From Artemia franciscana (lineage: Eukaryota > Arthropoda > Branchiopoda > Anostraca > Artemiidae): a stretch of 64,000 bases of DNA. The DNA lies in assembly GCF_032884065.1 (NCBI RefSeq), contig NC_088881.1:13667260-13731259 (forward strand), given 5' to 3'. Below the pieces are notes generated by a model. That model saw nothing but the letters and a program-made list of their open reading frames with translations, searched no databases and was not told the DNA's origin. Of the stretch, positions 1-12,770 are shown in pieces (position 1 is the first letter of the stretch; each line of letters starts with the position of its first letter). A program made the translations under genes and the position numbers.

Positions 1-1355
1 TTTTCGCTTACCATTCAATGCGAGTTTTACTGTTTCTTGTTCCATGCCTTTTCTTTAGCCGTTCAGAGTAGATTGTATTCTTGTGTAATTTTGCAAGGGT
101 CGTAGATATTAAAAACGATACGACCGTCACCGGGGGGGGGGAAGACAAAATTTTGCTCTTGGAATGTATATGAGCATAACGTCACTCACATGGTTTTTTC
201 TTTAAAAAACTAAGACTCTAAACGACTTTTCTCAAACTCATATATTAAATTCCTTCCTATATCATGGCCAACTTCGACGATTATTGTGGGGCACCTTTAC
301 TAATAGATGTCCTATCATTGACATCCGGGGCATTTGAACTTATAAAAAATCAGTTGCATGTCCAATATAGAAAGGGACGTGGAGGTAAAACAGTTTCTTA
401 AAATCTAGTTCAAATTAGATTTTCTTTTTCTGGTGTCGCAATTTATCCTTGGCGGGGGATATTCGAGAGGGTACAAGCGTAACCTCTCTGGTGAAAACCG
501 ATTAATTCTTTGGACTGATGCCCTAGACATCCTATTTCTAGGTTATCTGTAGCGAAGAAACAAAATCTAAGTGTCAATCGTTTGTTGGAGCACAGTCAAA
601 TTCATAGGTGAGGGATTCGGACTTGTTCATAAACATTGAACATTTTATCTCTTTCCAGCACACTGGATGGTAGGAAAAACATTGTCACCTTCAATCAAGT
701 GTTTACTCAACGATTACAGCTAATAATAAACTATGTTTACGTAGTTCCTGAATTGTTAGTAATTTGTTCATAGTATATGAATCTGAAAAAACCAGCAAAT
801 AGTTTTATAAATCCAATTAGACCAAATAAAGCGATATTGTAATCCATCAAAGGTTTCAAAACTTCTACCATCTCCTTTTACTAGCAACTTCCGTTTGGGA
901 TTTAACTTTATCAATTCCAACGAAAGTAGTCGATAGGGAAGAAACAAGAGCAAATCAAGGGGTTATATAATAGTCCCACTTTGTCTTCTGAGACATTTAA
1001 TTTGTTTCTGATACATTTAGGGGTACATTACATCAATACACTTACGGTTTAACTGGTTCAATAACCTTACGGTTCAACACTTACGGCTTACACATATTCC
1101 TGACCAAAGTATTGCTCTGCAACTCTTTGGTTGGCGAAGCCGACAAAGGGTTGCTACATCACTTCCAACTACCTAGGAGTAACCTTACTTTAAGTAGCCT
1201 TACTTACTTAGGTCTTCCCGCGCCAGAGGACCTAACTTTTTGCCGTCCACGCATTCTTATACGAGGAGAGACCCAACACCAAACACCGTAAGGGAGGCGA
1301 CCTTTACCCACGCACACCATGTGATCCCAGTATCATCCATTGACAACTAACATTT
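1..1355. other. No recognisable gene
   Basis: I see no convincing exon, RNA gene or named repeat here. The sequence is AT-rich with a poly-G run near 132. The stretch at about 1030-1330 is less AT-rich and repeats a CTTACGG word, but no reading frame in it resembles a known protein. It may be the 3' continuation of the RT remnant that follows on the minus strand. Confidence 0.4.
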
Positions 1356-1359
1356 TTAT

Positions 1360-1900
1360 CAGTCATGAGTGGTTTTTTCGTGTTTTCACGGATGAAAGCA
1401 TTTGTAAGCTTCTCATTCCACTGAATTGTAAGGATGTGTCTAAGCCTATCATACTCAAATTCCTGGATTTTCGAGCTGTTTAATTAACGGCCGAGGTTCA
1501 CATCCATATATCAGCACGGAGAGAACGTGAATACTAAAGATCTGTAGCTTCAGTTCCATAGAATAAGCCATATTCTTCCACATCTTCCTTAGATTCTTGA
1601 AAGCAGTTTCTCCGTGTGGAAATTTCATCAATCTCCTCAAGTAGATCACTTCAAATTTAAAGTGGAGAAGCAGGTTCTTTATTTGCATCTTTCCTTTGCT
1701 TCTTTGCTTTCTTCATATTAACTGAAAGACCTGCTAGCTCAACTTTGTTTGCAAGCTTGATGGTGTATTGCAACTCCTCTCTCAAATGAAATAAAGAGGG
1801 CTGCGTCATTGAAGAAGTCACCGTCACACAGCTCTAATTCAGTTGAATTCCATCTTTGAAGTTGTACATTCGATGCATGTACTATATGAGGAAAGCAAAC
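1360..1900 (-). pseudogene. Decayed non-LTR (RTE-like) reverse transcriptase C-terminus
   Basis: Read on the minus strand, several broken frames together resemble the end of the RT domain and the following tail of RTE-type non-LTR elements. The piece near 1739-1860 reads like the region after the YADD motif (FFNDAALFIS in place of the usual FADDIALLS, then a heptad-like stretch). The piece at 1455-1688 carries the typical LRKMWKNMAYSMELKLQIF and SVLIYGCEP motifs (usually SVLLYGCETW). The frame then shifts, and at about 1380-1450 it continues as YDRLRHILTIQWNEKLTN, the usual post-RT motif. Stops and frameshifts make it non-functional. Family assignment rests on motif memory only. Confidence 0.65.
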
Positions 1901-3436
<1,536 letters not shown>

Positions 3437-3536
3437 NNNNNNNNNNNNNNNNNNNNNNNNNNNNNNNNNNNNNNNNNNNNNNNNNNNNNNNNNNNNNNNN
3501 NNNNNNNNNNNNNNNNNNNNNNNNNNNNNNNNNNNN
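3437..3536. other. Assembly gap, 100 N
   Basis: Exactly 100 N, the usual placeholder for a join of unknown length. Satellite sequence begins immediately after it, which explains why assembly failed here. Confidence 0.98.
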
Positions 3537-3539
3537 AGC

Positions 3540-6115
3540 ACCCAAAAGGTCCAGGAACAAAAATCAGCATGCAACAAGTTCCCCAACAAAGTCAACACGC
3601 AAAAAGTTCCATGAACAATAGTAATTTCATGAGGAGACATATCAATTTACAAGTTTCATGAAGGTCAAAATGAAAGTGCTACATATTTCACGAGAAAAAT
3701 CAACACCAATCAAGTTTCACGATTAATAATCAACACGCAAAAAGTTTTATGAACAAAATCAGTTTCACAAGGACAGAAAATACATGTTCAAGTTTCACGA
3801 AGGGAAAAATCAACAGACAACAAGTTACACGAGCAGAAAGCAGCACGCAACAGGTTCCACGAACAAAACCAGCGCACAAAAGGCTCCATGAATAAAATCA
3901 GTTTTACGAGGAGAAAGATCAATGTTCAAGTTTCACGACTAGAAAAGCCAGCATGCAACAAGTTTCACGAACAAAAATCAGCACGCAGCAAGTTCTTCGA
4001 ACAATAATCAACACGCAACAAGTTCTATGATCAAAATCAAGTTCATGAGGAGAGAAAATCAATGTACAAGTTTCACAAAGAGAAAATTCAACGAACAACA
4101 AGTTTTACGAACAAAATTAGAATACAGCAAGTTCCAGGAAGAAAAAAAAATCAGCTCGCAAAGATTTCCATCTACAAAATCAGTTAAACGAAAGAAATAT
4201 AAATACACAAATTTCACGAAGTGAAAAATCAATGTGCAACAATTTCAAAGAAAAAAAATCAGTTTAACGATGAGAAACATCAATGCATAAGTTTCACGAA
4301 GAGAAAAATCAACATGCAAAAAGTTTCACGAACGAAATTCACCACAAAACAAGTTCCACGAACAAAAATAAGGACGCAAAAGGTTCCATGGACAAAAGCA
4401 GTTTGACGGGGAAAAAAATCAATGTAAAAGTTTTACGAAGAGAAAAATCAACATGCAACACGTACCGCGGAGAAACATCAGCATGCAATAAGTTTCAAGA
4501 ATTAAAATCAACTCTCAACAAGCTCCATGAACAAAATCAGTATCACGAAGAGAAAAATCAACATGCAACAAGTTTCACGAACAAAAATCAGTACATAACA
4601 AGTTCTATGAGCAAAATAAGTTTCACGAGGAGGAAAATCAATGTACAAATTTTACGAAGAGAAAATTCAACATGGAACAAGCTTCACAAACAACAATCAG
4701 AATACAGCAATTTTCATGAGTGAAATCTGTTTCACGAGGAGAAAAATCAATGTGTAAGTTTCACAATAAGAAAAATACATATGCAAAAAGTTTCACAAAC
4801 AAAAATAAGCACACAAAAAAATTCCAGGAACAAACATCAACAAGCAAGAAGCTATATGAACAAAATTATTTTTGTAAGCACAAGTTTCACGAAGAGAAAA
4901 AATCAACATGCAGTAAGTTTAAAAAACAAAATCAGTAAGCAACAAGTTCCGTGAACAAAAATGAACAGGTTAATAGTTCAATGAACTAAATTAGTTTCAC
5001 GAGGAAAAAAATCAATGTACAAGTTTCACGAAGAGAAAAATCAACTGCAACAATTTTCACAAACAAAACCATCACGCAACAAGCTCCATGAGCAAAAATC
5101 AGCGCGCAACAAGTTCTATGAACAAAATCAGTTTCACTAGGACAAAAGTCAATACACAAGTCCCACGAAGAAAACAATCAACATGCAGCAATTTTCCCAA
5201 ACAAAAATCTTCACGCAACAAGCTACGCGAACGAAATCAGTTTTACGAGGAGTAAAATCATCAATTTAAATTTCCATCATCAATGGTGAATAATCAAAAT
5301 TTTAGCAAACAATCTTTTGTTTGAGATTTTTGGAATGGATCAAACAGAATTTTATCATTCACCTTATAATTGTTAGCAATGAAGGGTATTTGGTATCTAA
5401 TCGGAAACCTTGACCTTTCAGAGCTTACAAAAGGAATTTGATACATCCTAGACCTCCAACAATCCGAACGAGGAAGTAAAATTAACAAAGATTTGTCATA
5501 GAAATAATTTTTAGAATTTTGGATTTGAAAATGCCACATGGAAGTATTTAATATTCGTATATCATTTAAATCCAACAAATTTAAGAAGAGGAATAATTCT
5601 TTAGTTTCCGAAACATTTTCAAGTTTTGAAGGTCGATGTAAGAAATTTCCAAGCATTCTTATTACCCTATTTTGTAGTACCTGTAAAGGTTTTACATGCT
5701 TCCAAAATGTATTATTATATACAACTGAGCAATACTTCAAATAAGAAGTAATTAGGGAGTGGTAAATTATTTTTAAAATGGTAAAAGGAAAAGTATTCTT
5801 CACACGGTACATCGACCCAATATTTTGAGCAAGTTTTAATCTTAAATACTCAACATGATTATGAAATGATAAAAGGGGATCAAGAAAAACTCCTAAATAA
5901 GTTCATTCAATTAACGAACAAAAATCAGCACGCAACAAGTTTCACAAACCAAAAATCAGCACGCGACAAGTTTCATAAGCAAAATCAGTTTCACAATGAG
6001 AAAAATCAATGTACGAATTTCACGAAGAGAAAAATCAAGCTACAACAAGTTACACGAACTAAAATCAGCACTCAACAAGTTCCGTGAACAATAGGAACAC
6101 GCAACACCTTCCATG
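3540..6115. repeat. Satellite of about 32-36-bp monomers with higher-order structure
   Basis: The region is built from variants of a monomer close to AAGTTTCACGAACAAAAATC. Four monomer types recur in a fixed order (words such as CAATGTACAAG, AACATGCAACAAG, CAGCACGC and TTCCATGAACAAAATCAG), giving a larger period of about 110-145 bp. Starts of the CAATGTACAAG-type monomer are near 3645, 3785, 3920, 4060, 4283, 4411, 4638, 4747, 5010, 5150 and 6006. The array starts at the scaffold gap, so its real length is unknown. Long open frames in it (for example 4283-4723) are explained by the low density of T-starting triplets and are not genes. It is interrupted at about 5275-5890 by a retrotransposon fragment. 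Confidence 0.85.
5285..5860 (-). pseudogene. Non-LTR retrotransposon fragment (post-RT C-terminal domain) inside the satellite
   Basis: A 172-residue open frame at 5294-5812 reads, on the minus strand, like the C-terminal tail of Jockey/CR1-type ORF2 proteins: the motif IIYHSLITSYLKYCSVVYNN (usual form LYYSLIYPYLTYC..VWG), then LQVLQNRVIRML (usual LQKRAIRII) and a later ILNTSMWHFQ segment. The RT core upstream of it is missing, so the copy is 5'-truncated, the usual outcome of target-primed reverse transcription. Satellite monomers flank it on both sides (up to about 5275 and again from about 5894), so it was inserted into an existing array. No poly(A) tail could be placed with confidence. 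Confidence 0.7.
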
Positions 6116-6590
6116 TTTAAAAACTGATTTTGTCATTTGTGTTTTATTGAAAACTGGATGGGTATAAACAGTGGGCCTCAATTTTCCAAAACGTTGACCA
6201 ATAGTAAAAAAAAAAATCGCCATATTAAGCAAGTTGACCGGGAAGAAATAATGAAAATAAACTGGTTGCATAATATATAATAATATTAATGCTTAGGAAT
6301 CTTCACAAATCAAAATTTGATGTTCATTGTAATTGTTTTAAAAATTTTCTGTGTTATAAATATAAAAAGGTTTACAATATATTTAATTTTCAATAGACTG
6401 CAAATGACGGAATATACTTTAGAATTTTTACGGCCTGGGGCAGGGGTCATTTATTCTTTGATAATAATTTCACTCGTTTTAAGTTTTAGTTATTATAGGA
6501 AATAATTTATTCTTGTTTTAAGTTTAATTATTTTAGTTTCCTTTAGGCCTCTTTCAGGATTCTCAAAAGAGCCCAAAAGTAAATCTAGAG
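6116..6590. other. AT-rich spacer
   Basis: No gene seen. Positions about 6385-6460 are loosely similar to the shared block at 15977-16040 and 21632-21694 (a CAATA...AAATG...GGGGNAGGGG pattern), so this may be an old, diverged copy of the same repeat end. The similarity is weak. Confidence 0.35.
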
Positions 6591-6616
6591 TAATGCTATG
6601 TTCGTTGAACAAATAT

Positions 6617-6865
6617 TTATTTAAGAAAATGAGCCAAAGATTCCATCCTAACCATTCCAGGATGACCTTGGTGTAATTCGTTGATTACATAATTCTGAAA
6701 TACTGGAGGTATTATCACTCTTTCATTCCGCAAAACACAACAAAATTCTTTCTCCCCCTCTGACAAAGTTGACGGCCAACCGTTTCTAACATAATCTAAT
6801 ACTTTCGCTAATATCACGTCCTTTTCTGTGTATAAGCGTATCGGTTCAACCGAAATAGTAAACAC
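6617..6865 (-). pseudogene. pol: Gypsy pol: integrase N-terminal stub
   Basis: The peptide includes VIIPPVFQNYVINELHQGHPGMVRM, split here as VIIPPVFQNYVIN and ELHQGHPGMVRM. This is the H-H-C-C zinc-binding start of Gypsy integrase. The frame ends after SLAHFLK, at the left 27-bp repeat. The DDE catalytic core, the C-terminal part and the bulk of the 3' LTR are absent. It overlaps the preceding RNase H frame slightly because a frameshift separates them. Confidence 0.7.
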
Positions 6866-7919
6866 TCAGATGTAAAACAAAAGATTTGGTCGTCTCGGCG
6901 GGTTGACTTTTTACCAACCTAGATAACGCGTCTGCATTTATGTTTGCGGTAATCGGTTTGAACTGTATTTCGTATGTAAACGCGGATAACTTGATTGCCC
7001 ATCGTTGTATCCTGGACGTTGATAGAACTGGCAATCCCAATTTTTCCCCGAAAATCAGCGTCAACGGCTTATTATCCGTGTACAAAATAAATTTCCACCC
7101 AAACAAATAATAATGAAATCTGTCTAAACCGAAAACTATTCCAAGAGCCTCACGCTCAATTTGCAAATAATGGGTTTCAGCTTTACTTAGAGATCGAGAC
7201 GCGTAAGCAATTGGTCTTTCGCTCCCGTTGGGATATGTGAGCGATATTACAGCGGAAATACACCGCGGTGACGCGTTGGTAGCTAAAATTACCGGCAACT
7301 GCGGGTGGTACCAATAACCGATAACTAAATGTACCAATACCTTTTTTCCTGTTAAACTCTCTTTCAGTTTTTGAAAAGCACGCTCGCATTTTTCTGACCA
7401 CAACCACACAACGTCAGATTTCAACAAATCATTCAACGGATAGCATAAAGTCACCATTTCAGGTATAAATTTCCAGTAATAATTCACCATACCTAAGAAT
7501 GAAAGTAATTCATCCCTCTTTCTAGGCCTAGGGATATTCATAACTGCTTCAACTTTCCGCGGATTCGGTTCAATACCCTTGGCTGACAACACGAATCCAA
7601 AATATTCTACTTTATCAGCAAAAAATTAGCATTTATCCGGATTCAAACAAATACCAAAATCGTGCAACTTATCAAGAACAGAACGTAAATTCTGTAAATG
7701 CTCAGAATCATTTTTTCCGGTAATGAATACATCGTCTAGTATGTGAGCAGCGGGTATTCCAGACAAAATTTTCTCGTCGGGTATCTTGAAAAATAGCACC
7801 ACTTTAAGAAATGCCAAAAGGCAAACGCTTGTAACGGTATAGGCCTAAAGGAGTATTTATAGTCACTAGCTCCTTTGACTCATCATCTAGCTCAATTTGC
7901 AGGTAAGCACCATTTAAGT
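6846..7919 (-). pseudogene. pol: Gypsy pol: reverse transcriptase core and RNase H
   Basis: After RT motif A the frame breaks again near 7810. The piece at 7626-7817 carries the polymerase dyad in ILDDVFITGKNDSEHLQNL (the usual YLDD; the first residue is changed). A stop follows at about 7625. The next piece (6846-7592) holds the thumb (GIEPNPRKVEAVMNIPRP, SFLGMVNYYWKFIPEM) and RNase H (ILATNASPRCISAVIS, IAYASRSLSKAETHYLQIER, LYTDNKPLTLIFG, INADALSRL). In RNase H the first catalytic Asp, normally in LATDASP, is Asn here. The order and motifs are clear; the copy is inactive by several independent lesions. Confidence 0.8.
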
Positions 7920-8660
7920 CTAACTTAGAAAACTTTTGTCCCCTTGCAAATTCGCGAAAATCTCTTCTGCCGTAGGCATTGGGTATTCCTTTGGGTTTAG
8001 AGATGGGTTAACTGTAGCTTTAAAGTCACCACAAATTCTAACACTACCATTAGGTTTATTTACCGGTACAATCGGACTGGCCCAATCACTGTAATTGACT
8101 TTTTCCAACACTCCGATTTTCACAAGTCGGTTTAACTCTGATTCGACTTTTTCGCGGATAGCCAACGGCACAACTCCAGCTTTAAAAAACTTCCGCTTCG
8201 CATCCGGCTTTAAATTTAGATGTGCTTTAACCCCCTTCATTGTTCCCAAATTTTTGGAAAACAACTCACTGAATTCGTTCATAATTTGGGGTTTGATATC
8301 AGGTGTTTTTTTCACCGCCTTAATCATATTCCAATCCAGTTTGATTTCCTGCAGCCAGTTTCTTTCAAACAACAATGGTCCATTTCCAGCAGCAACAATT
8401 AATGGCAAAGTCTTACTTTGTGATTTGTACGTCACTTTAACATTAATTTCCCCAAGAATAGGGATGTCGTGGCCACCATATGCAATCAGCTTCCGATTGC
8501 ATTTTTTCAGTTTTACACTACTTAGACAATTACGGTAAGTTTGTTCTGAGATTAACGACACGGCCGCGCCTGTATCTATCTCAAAATCAAGCTTAGACTG
8601 TCCTATTGTAAGTGCGACAATAATTTCCGGTGACTCACCACTTATAGATAAAATAGTCCA
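7920..8660 (-). pseudogene. pol: Gypsy pol: protease and N-terminal reverse transcriptase
   Basis: The aspartic protease active-site motif FEIDTGAAVSLIS is encoded around 8550-8585 (the DTGA codons are at 8565-8576); such proteases cut the Gag-Pol polyprotein. The same frame continues into the RT N-terminus: a connector typical of arthropod Gypsy elements, then NYSDWASPIVPVNKPNGSVR and ICGDFKATVN, followed by YPMPTAEEIFANL. The frame stops at 7920 after GDKSF. One base appears to be missing there, because the shifted frame continues with KLDLNGAYLQIELDDES, which is RT motif A including its catalytic Asp. The lesion is therefore a frameshift and not a deletion of the domain. Confidence 0.8.
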
Positions 8661-8789
8661 GTTATCCTTGTCCGTAGGCTGCTTCAGATCAGGAGCACTT
8701 GCCGAATATGTTTTCTCCTCCTCGGATTTATCAGTTTCCGCTTCATGGCGAACTTTGCACTTATATTTTTCTTTCTGTCAGGCTTGGAT

Positions 8790-9535
8790 CGACATGCTGC
8801 TGCAATATGCCCTTTTTTTTACATTTGCGGCATTCCGCGTTTCGAAAATAACAGTCACTCACTGGGTTTGTGAGGTCCCTTTTCGCACCGGTAACATACA
8901 GCGTTCTCAGGCATCACATTTGCTTTGGCAAATTTGTGAATTTTTGAGGCAAGTCCATCCTTGATATTAATTGCTTCGAATTCTGCAGCCTCCATACTCG
9001 ATGTGATCTCAATTGCTCTACTTAAGGTAAGATCATTTTCAGTTAAAAGTCTTTTTTGCATGCCACTAGACACAAGGCCACATACAAAACGGTCTCGCAA
9101 AGCTTGGCTCAAAAATTCGCCAAAATAACAGGTTTCAGCTAAGTGTTTTAGTTCCACCAGGTAAGTATTCACTGACTCACCCTGCCTTTGTGACCTTTGA
9201 TGAAGCTTGTAGCGCTCTACAATCACAAGTTTTTTCGGGCACAAATGTTCTTTCACTGTCCTGACAATTTAAGCAAAACTTTTTTCCGACGGCTTTTCAG
9301 ATGCCAGAAGATTTTTTATCAATGCGTATGTCTGCGCACCACACGACGTTAATAGAATGACTCTCTTCTTTTCTTCTCTAGTGATATCATTTGCAATAAA
9401 ATATTGCTCAAGTTGATCCACATAATCGGCGAAGTCACTATTTCCATCGAATTCATTTACTGTTCCAAAAATTCGATACTGGACACTTTGCTCACTATTC
9501 ACCATTTCTCTGATTATATCCTTATACTGAGTCAC
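8790..9535 (-). pseudogene. gag: Gypsy gag, with an in-frame stop
   Basis: The frame opens at 9535 (MTQYKDIIREMV) and contains a capsid-like region: FDGNSDFADYVDQLEQYFI, then ALIKNLL, YKLHQRSQRQGESVNTYLVE and LRDRFVCGL. The last two are standard capsid motifs of metazoan Gypsy elements. A TAA codon at 9269-9271 interrupts the frame, but reading continues in the same frame from 9268 to 8855, so a single base change explains it. A first zinc-knuckle half (CYRCEKG.H) is visible near 8865-8885. The CRKC-KKGH-like remainder continues in another frame, so there is also a frameshift in the nucleocapsid part. Gag would form the particle that packages the element RNA. Confidence 0.75.
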
Positions 9536-9642
9536 TAATTATATCCTCGATATAATTTTGTCCTTTTCACAATATCCTCGTCACCATTTTGTTATGTTCG
9601 TTGAACAAATATTTATTTACAGAACTTTACAATACAGATACA

Positions 9643-10558
9643 GGTAATCAAACAGTCCGTGGTAACGAACTGTAGTAAGGAGCGACCCGGCTCAATAGTA
9701 AACGAAACTCTAAAAAACAGAATTTCGATGCTAAAAAATATATAAAAAAAATTGGATTCTTATGCTGATTTTAAATATATATGTTTCATCAAATTTAGTC
9801 TTTGTCATCAAAAGTTACGAGCCTAAGAAAATTTGCCTTATTTTGGGAAATAGGAGGAAACATCCCCTAAGAGTCATAGGATCTTAACGAAATTCACACC
9901 ATCGCATTCAGCGTATCAGAGAACCCTATAGAAAAAATTTCAAGGTCCAATCTACAAAAATGTGGGATTTCGTATTTATTGCCTGAAGACAAATCACGGT
10001 TGCGTGTTTATTTGTTTGTTTGTTTGTTTTTTTTTGCTTTTTCCCCCAGGGGTCATCGTATCGACAAAGTGGTCCTAAAGTGTTGCAAGAGGGTTCATTC
10101 TAACGGAAATGAAAAGTTCTAGTGCCCTTTTTAAGTGACCAAAAAATTGGAGGGCACCTAGGCCCCCTCCCACGCTCATTTTTTTCCCAAAGTCAACGGA
10201 TCAAAATTTTGAGATAGCCATTTGTTCCGCATAGTCGAAAAATATAATAACTCTGTCCTTAGGGATGACTTACCCCCCCCCACAGTCCCTGGGGGAGGTG
10301 CTGCAAGTTACAAACTTTGACAAATCCTATAACTTTTAGGGGATGTTTCCCCCTATTTCCCAAAATAAGGCAAATTTTCTCAGGCTCGTAACTTTTGATT
10401 ACAAAAACTAAATCTGATGAAACTTATATATTTAAAATCAGCATAAAAATCCAATTTTTTTTATATATCTTTTAGCATCGAAATTCCATTTTTTAGAGTT
10501 TTGTTTACTATTGAGCCGGGTCGCTCCTTACTACAGTTCGTTACCACGAACTGTTTGA
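9643..10558. repeat. T-ended inverted-repeat element, 0.92 kb, in the Gypsy 5' LTR region
   Basis: The two ends are inverted copies of about 240 bp. The left one starts CAAACAGTCCGTGGTAACG and runs through GAGCGACCCGGCTCAATAG and a GGAAACATCCCCTAA-type block near 9850-9875. The right one (about 10325-10558) holds the same blocks in reverse complement and ends CCACGAACTGTTTG. Each end is itself a small hairpin (CAGTTCGT/ACGAACTG). The middle (about 9880-10320) is the rest of the T module found in the larger composite repeats. No clear target-site duplication is visible; ATCAAA occurs at both edges but may belong to the element. It lies 24 bp from the 27-bp LTR remnant. Confidence 0.75.
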
Positions 10559-11299
10559 TCAAATAACATAAAATGAATGGCGCATAGCTGTTATTCGCAA
10601 TCAGCGTATGACTCATACAACAGGGAAGAGAGGAATTTCAAAATAGACTCTTGCACATAAAACAAATGATCAAAACACTCCAAGTAAAGAGTCCTTTTTT
10701 ATGATTTTTTAATTTTCTTTGAAAAACTGGTTTTCGGAAGGTGTTTTAAAATCAGTTTTGGTCGTTTTTGATTTCCAAATTTCTATTGTTGGTTAAGATA
10801 ATGAATAATTCTCCAATTTCTTATGTATTGGCATTAAGAATTCATATATTCAGTTCTAACTTAAATTTTTATGTTGCATAAAGTGATGTGATCTCTGGCT
10901 TGATTGTATTGCATATAACTATTGCATAAATTTCGTTCAATTTAAAATCAAGTCATCGGAGCGGGGAACGGTTCTTAAAACAAGATTTTGATTCAACAGT
11001 AATTTATAAATAATATACTCCAAAGAATCCTCCTGGGAGAATGTTTAATATATTATGTATGAATAAAAATAGAACAGGAGAAAGAATTCATCTAAGAGAT
11101 ATCACTTAATTGTATTTATTTCTGATTCTTCAAAATCTTTCATTTGTAACTTTTACGTGTTTGCTTGTTAGGCGTGGTGTAGAAAAAATCATTCAGAAAA
11201 CCTTGATGCACATGATTATTTTTGATTGAGGTGCTCACCCCAGTGACTTGAAGTTCAAACTTATAATCCTAGCTATTTTTTTTTTATAAATATTTCACA
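10559..11299. other. AT-rich, nothing recognised
   Basis: No exon-like or repeat-like feature recognised. The first part may be the remainder of the Gypsy 5' LTR, split by the inverted-repeat element before it. Confidence 0.35.
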
Positions 11300-12360
11300 T
11301 ATTCCCTTTTGACAGCATGGATGCAAATAGCGTCTTTTGATTTGTTTCAATATTCTCCTCGACATGCCATTTTTACAACCTGGATAACCTGCATATGGTG
11401 TTTTCTGAATTAGCTAAACATCCTAGTCTACATTTCCTGGAACGTAATAAAATTATGTAATAAAATTATTTTCTGGAACGTAATACACATTCCAGAGATA
11501 TTGCAGCTATGTTCATCTGACTTGAGTTTAAAGTTTACTGGGTCTTTATCGGTTATATAATAGACACTATAAAATTTCGACAGAAGAAACTGGTCAAGTA
11601 ACTTCTTTATACTGTCGATCATTTGGGTAGCAAAGATCAGATGGGATAATAACCGGTTTGTTTGCTTTGACTAGTGATAGAAAATAGTGTCTCACCATGG
11701 ATGTTCAAGTTAAGATTCGAAATGAAACAAATATAATGAATTATAATAGTTTACAAACAAATTTGGTATATATATTTGCACATTAGGGGGGGGGGGTAAA
11801 GCATAGCATATATTAAATACAGCAATGGTTAATTTACGCATTTAATATATGCTATACTTTACATAATGTGTTCAAACTTACATATACTGCACATAATGTG
11901 TTCAAAGTTCAATATCCCCCATAATATTCTCTGAATGTTTCAACTTAATACCCTTCCCTTCTGTTCTTGAGATATTGAAGATATTTCAATTTGACTACCT
12001 GGATGCTTAGAGTGTCTTTTGATTTAGTTTTACGTCTCCCTTAACATTCCTTAAAAGTTTTTGCTCCATACCCTTAGCCACTCCTGAGATCAATAAAGAC
12101 AGGCCCATATATGTCATTTTGAAAACCTGGATGCGCCTAGTGTCTAATGCCTCTCAGCATCCTCTGACAGTTTAAACTTAAGCCCTTAACAGTTCCCAAG
12201 GTATTGCAGATGCACCCTTTTGAGCACATGGATGCATATAGAGTCTTTTGTTGTTGTTTTTTCAACATCCTCTAAACATTCCCTGAAAATTTCAAATTAA
12301 TAGTTTTAATTATTCGTGAGTAATGGCAGATTAGTCTTTTGACAACCTGAATGTTGTCAA
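11300..12360. repeat. Degenerate tandem repeat, period about 100-130 bp
   Basis: Variants of a phrase of the type CCTGGATGCATATAGTGTCT recur near 11312, 11993, 12121, 12224 and 12343, each followed by TTTTGATTTGTTT and then by CATCCTCTGAACATTCC-like and GAGATATTGCAGATG-like words. Units at the right end are contiguous; the 11430-11990 part is more decayed and also contains a short hairpin (about 11803-11862, arms AGCATATATTAAA and TTTAATATATGCT). Low conservation suggests an old array. Confidence 0.55.
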
Positions 12361-12770
12361 AGAGGTGTTCTCTTTTGGTATTTGACCAGTCAACAACTAA
12401 TTGAATTTCAGCCGGATTAACTCTGTACCTGTTTGGAATAAATAACGAGTGAAATACTTTTGAACTTGTAATTGAAACTTGTTAGATAAATTTATAAACT
12501 TGTATATGATTACGGCTTAAGGATTATATATGGATTTTGGCTGTGAGTTATCATTCAGCACTACTATCATCTGAGTCGTGCATTGAAATATTCGGATTAC
12601 TTGCAAATCACTGGATTACTTGCCCCACTCAAAGATAAGTTATTATTTATTCTCATTGCATTCATTTAGCCAGTGTGATCATTTCATAATTGTGCTTATT
12701 GAGAACTTCTCTGTGGATATACCTTTTTCAATTAATTGTTTTTGGACTGATGCCGAGTCGTGAGTGAAAT
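12361..12770 (+). other. Probable 5' UTR of the downstream non-LTR element
   Basis: No coding signal. It leads without an obvious break into the ORF1 start, so part of it is probably the retrotransposon 5' UTR; the exact 5' end could not be placed. Confidence 0.35.

Larger units (their letters stand above)
6594..9619 (-). mobile_element. Defective Gypsy-type LTR retrotransposon
   Basis: On the minus strand the order is gag, protease, reverse transcriptase, RNase H and the start of integrase, which is the Gypsy (Ty3) order. A 27-bp direct repeat (6597-6623 and 9593-9619, beginning TATGTTCGTTGAACAAA) brackets it. On the minus strand each copy ends in CATAACA or CATAGCA, and the right copy is followed by AAATGGTGACGAGG, a position and sequence that suit a primer binding site. 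I therefore read the repeats as the last bases of the two LTRs. The integrase core and nearly all of the 3' LTR are deleted: the open frame runs from the integrase zinc-binding motif straight into the left repeat. The element carries at least two frameshifts and two stops and cannot be autonomous. Confidence 0.8.

Noticed and set aside
4027..4938. Long open frames in the satellite with a repetitive Lys/Asn/Gln-rich peptide
   Set aside because: They follow the tandem monomers, overlap each other in different frames and have no start context; the openness is a composition effect.
3540..6115. CRISPR-like regular spacing
   Set aside because: Monomers are contiguous and diverged with no unique spacers, and the window is eukaryotic; it is satellite DNA.
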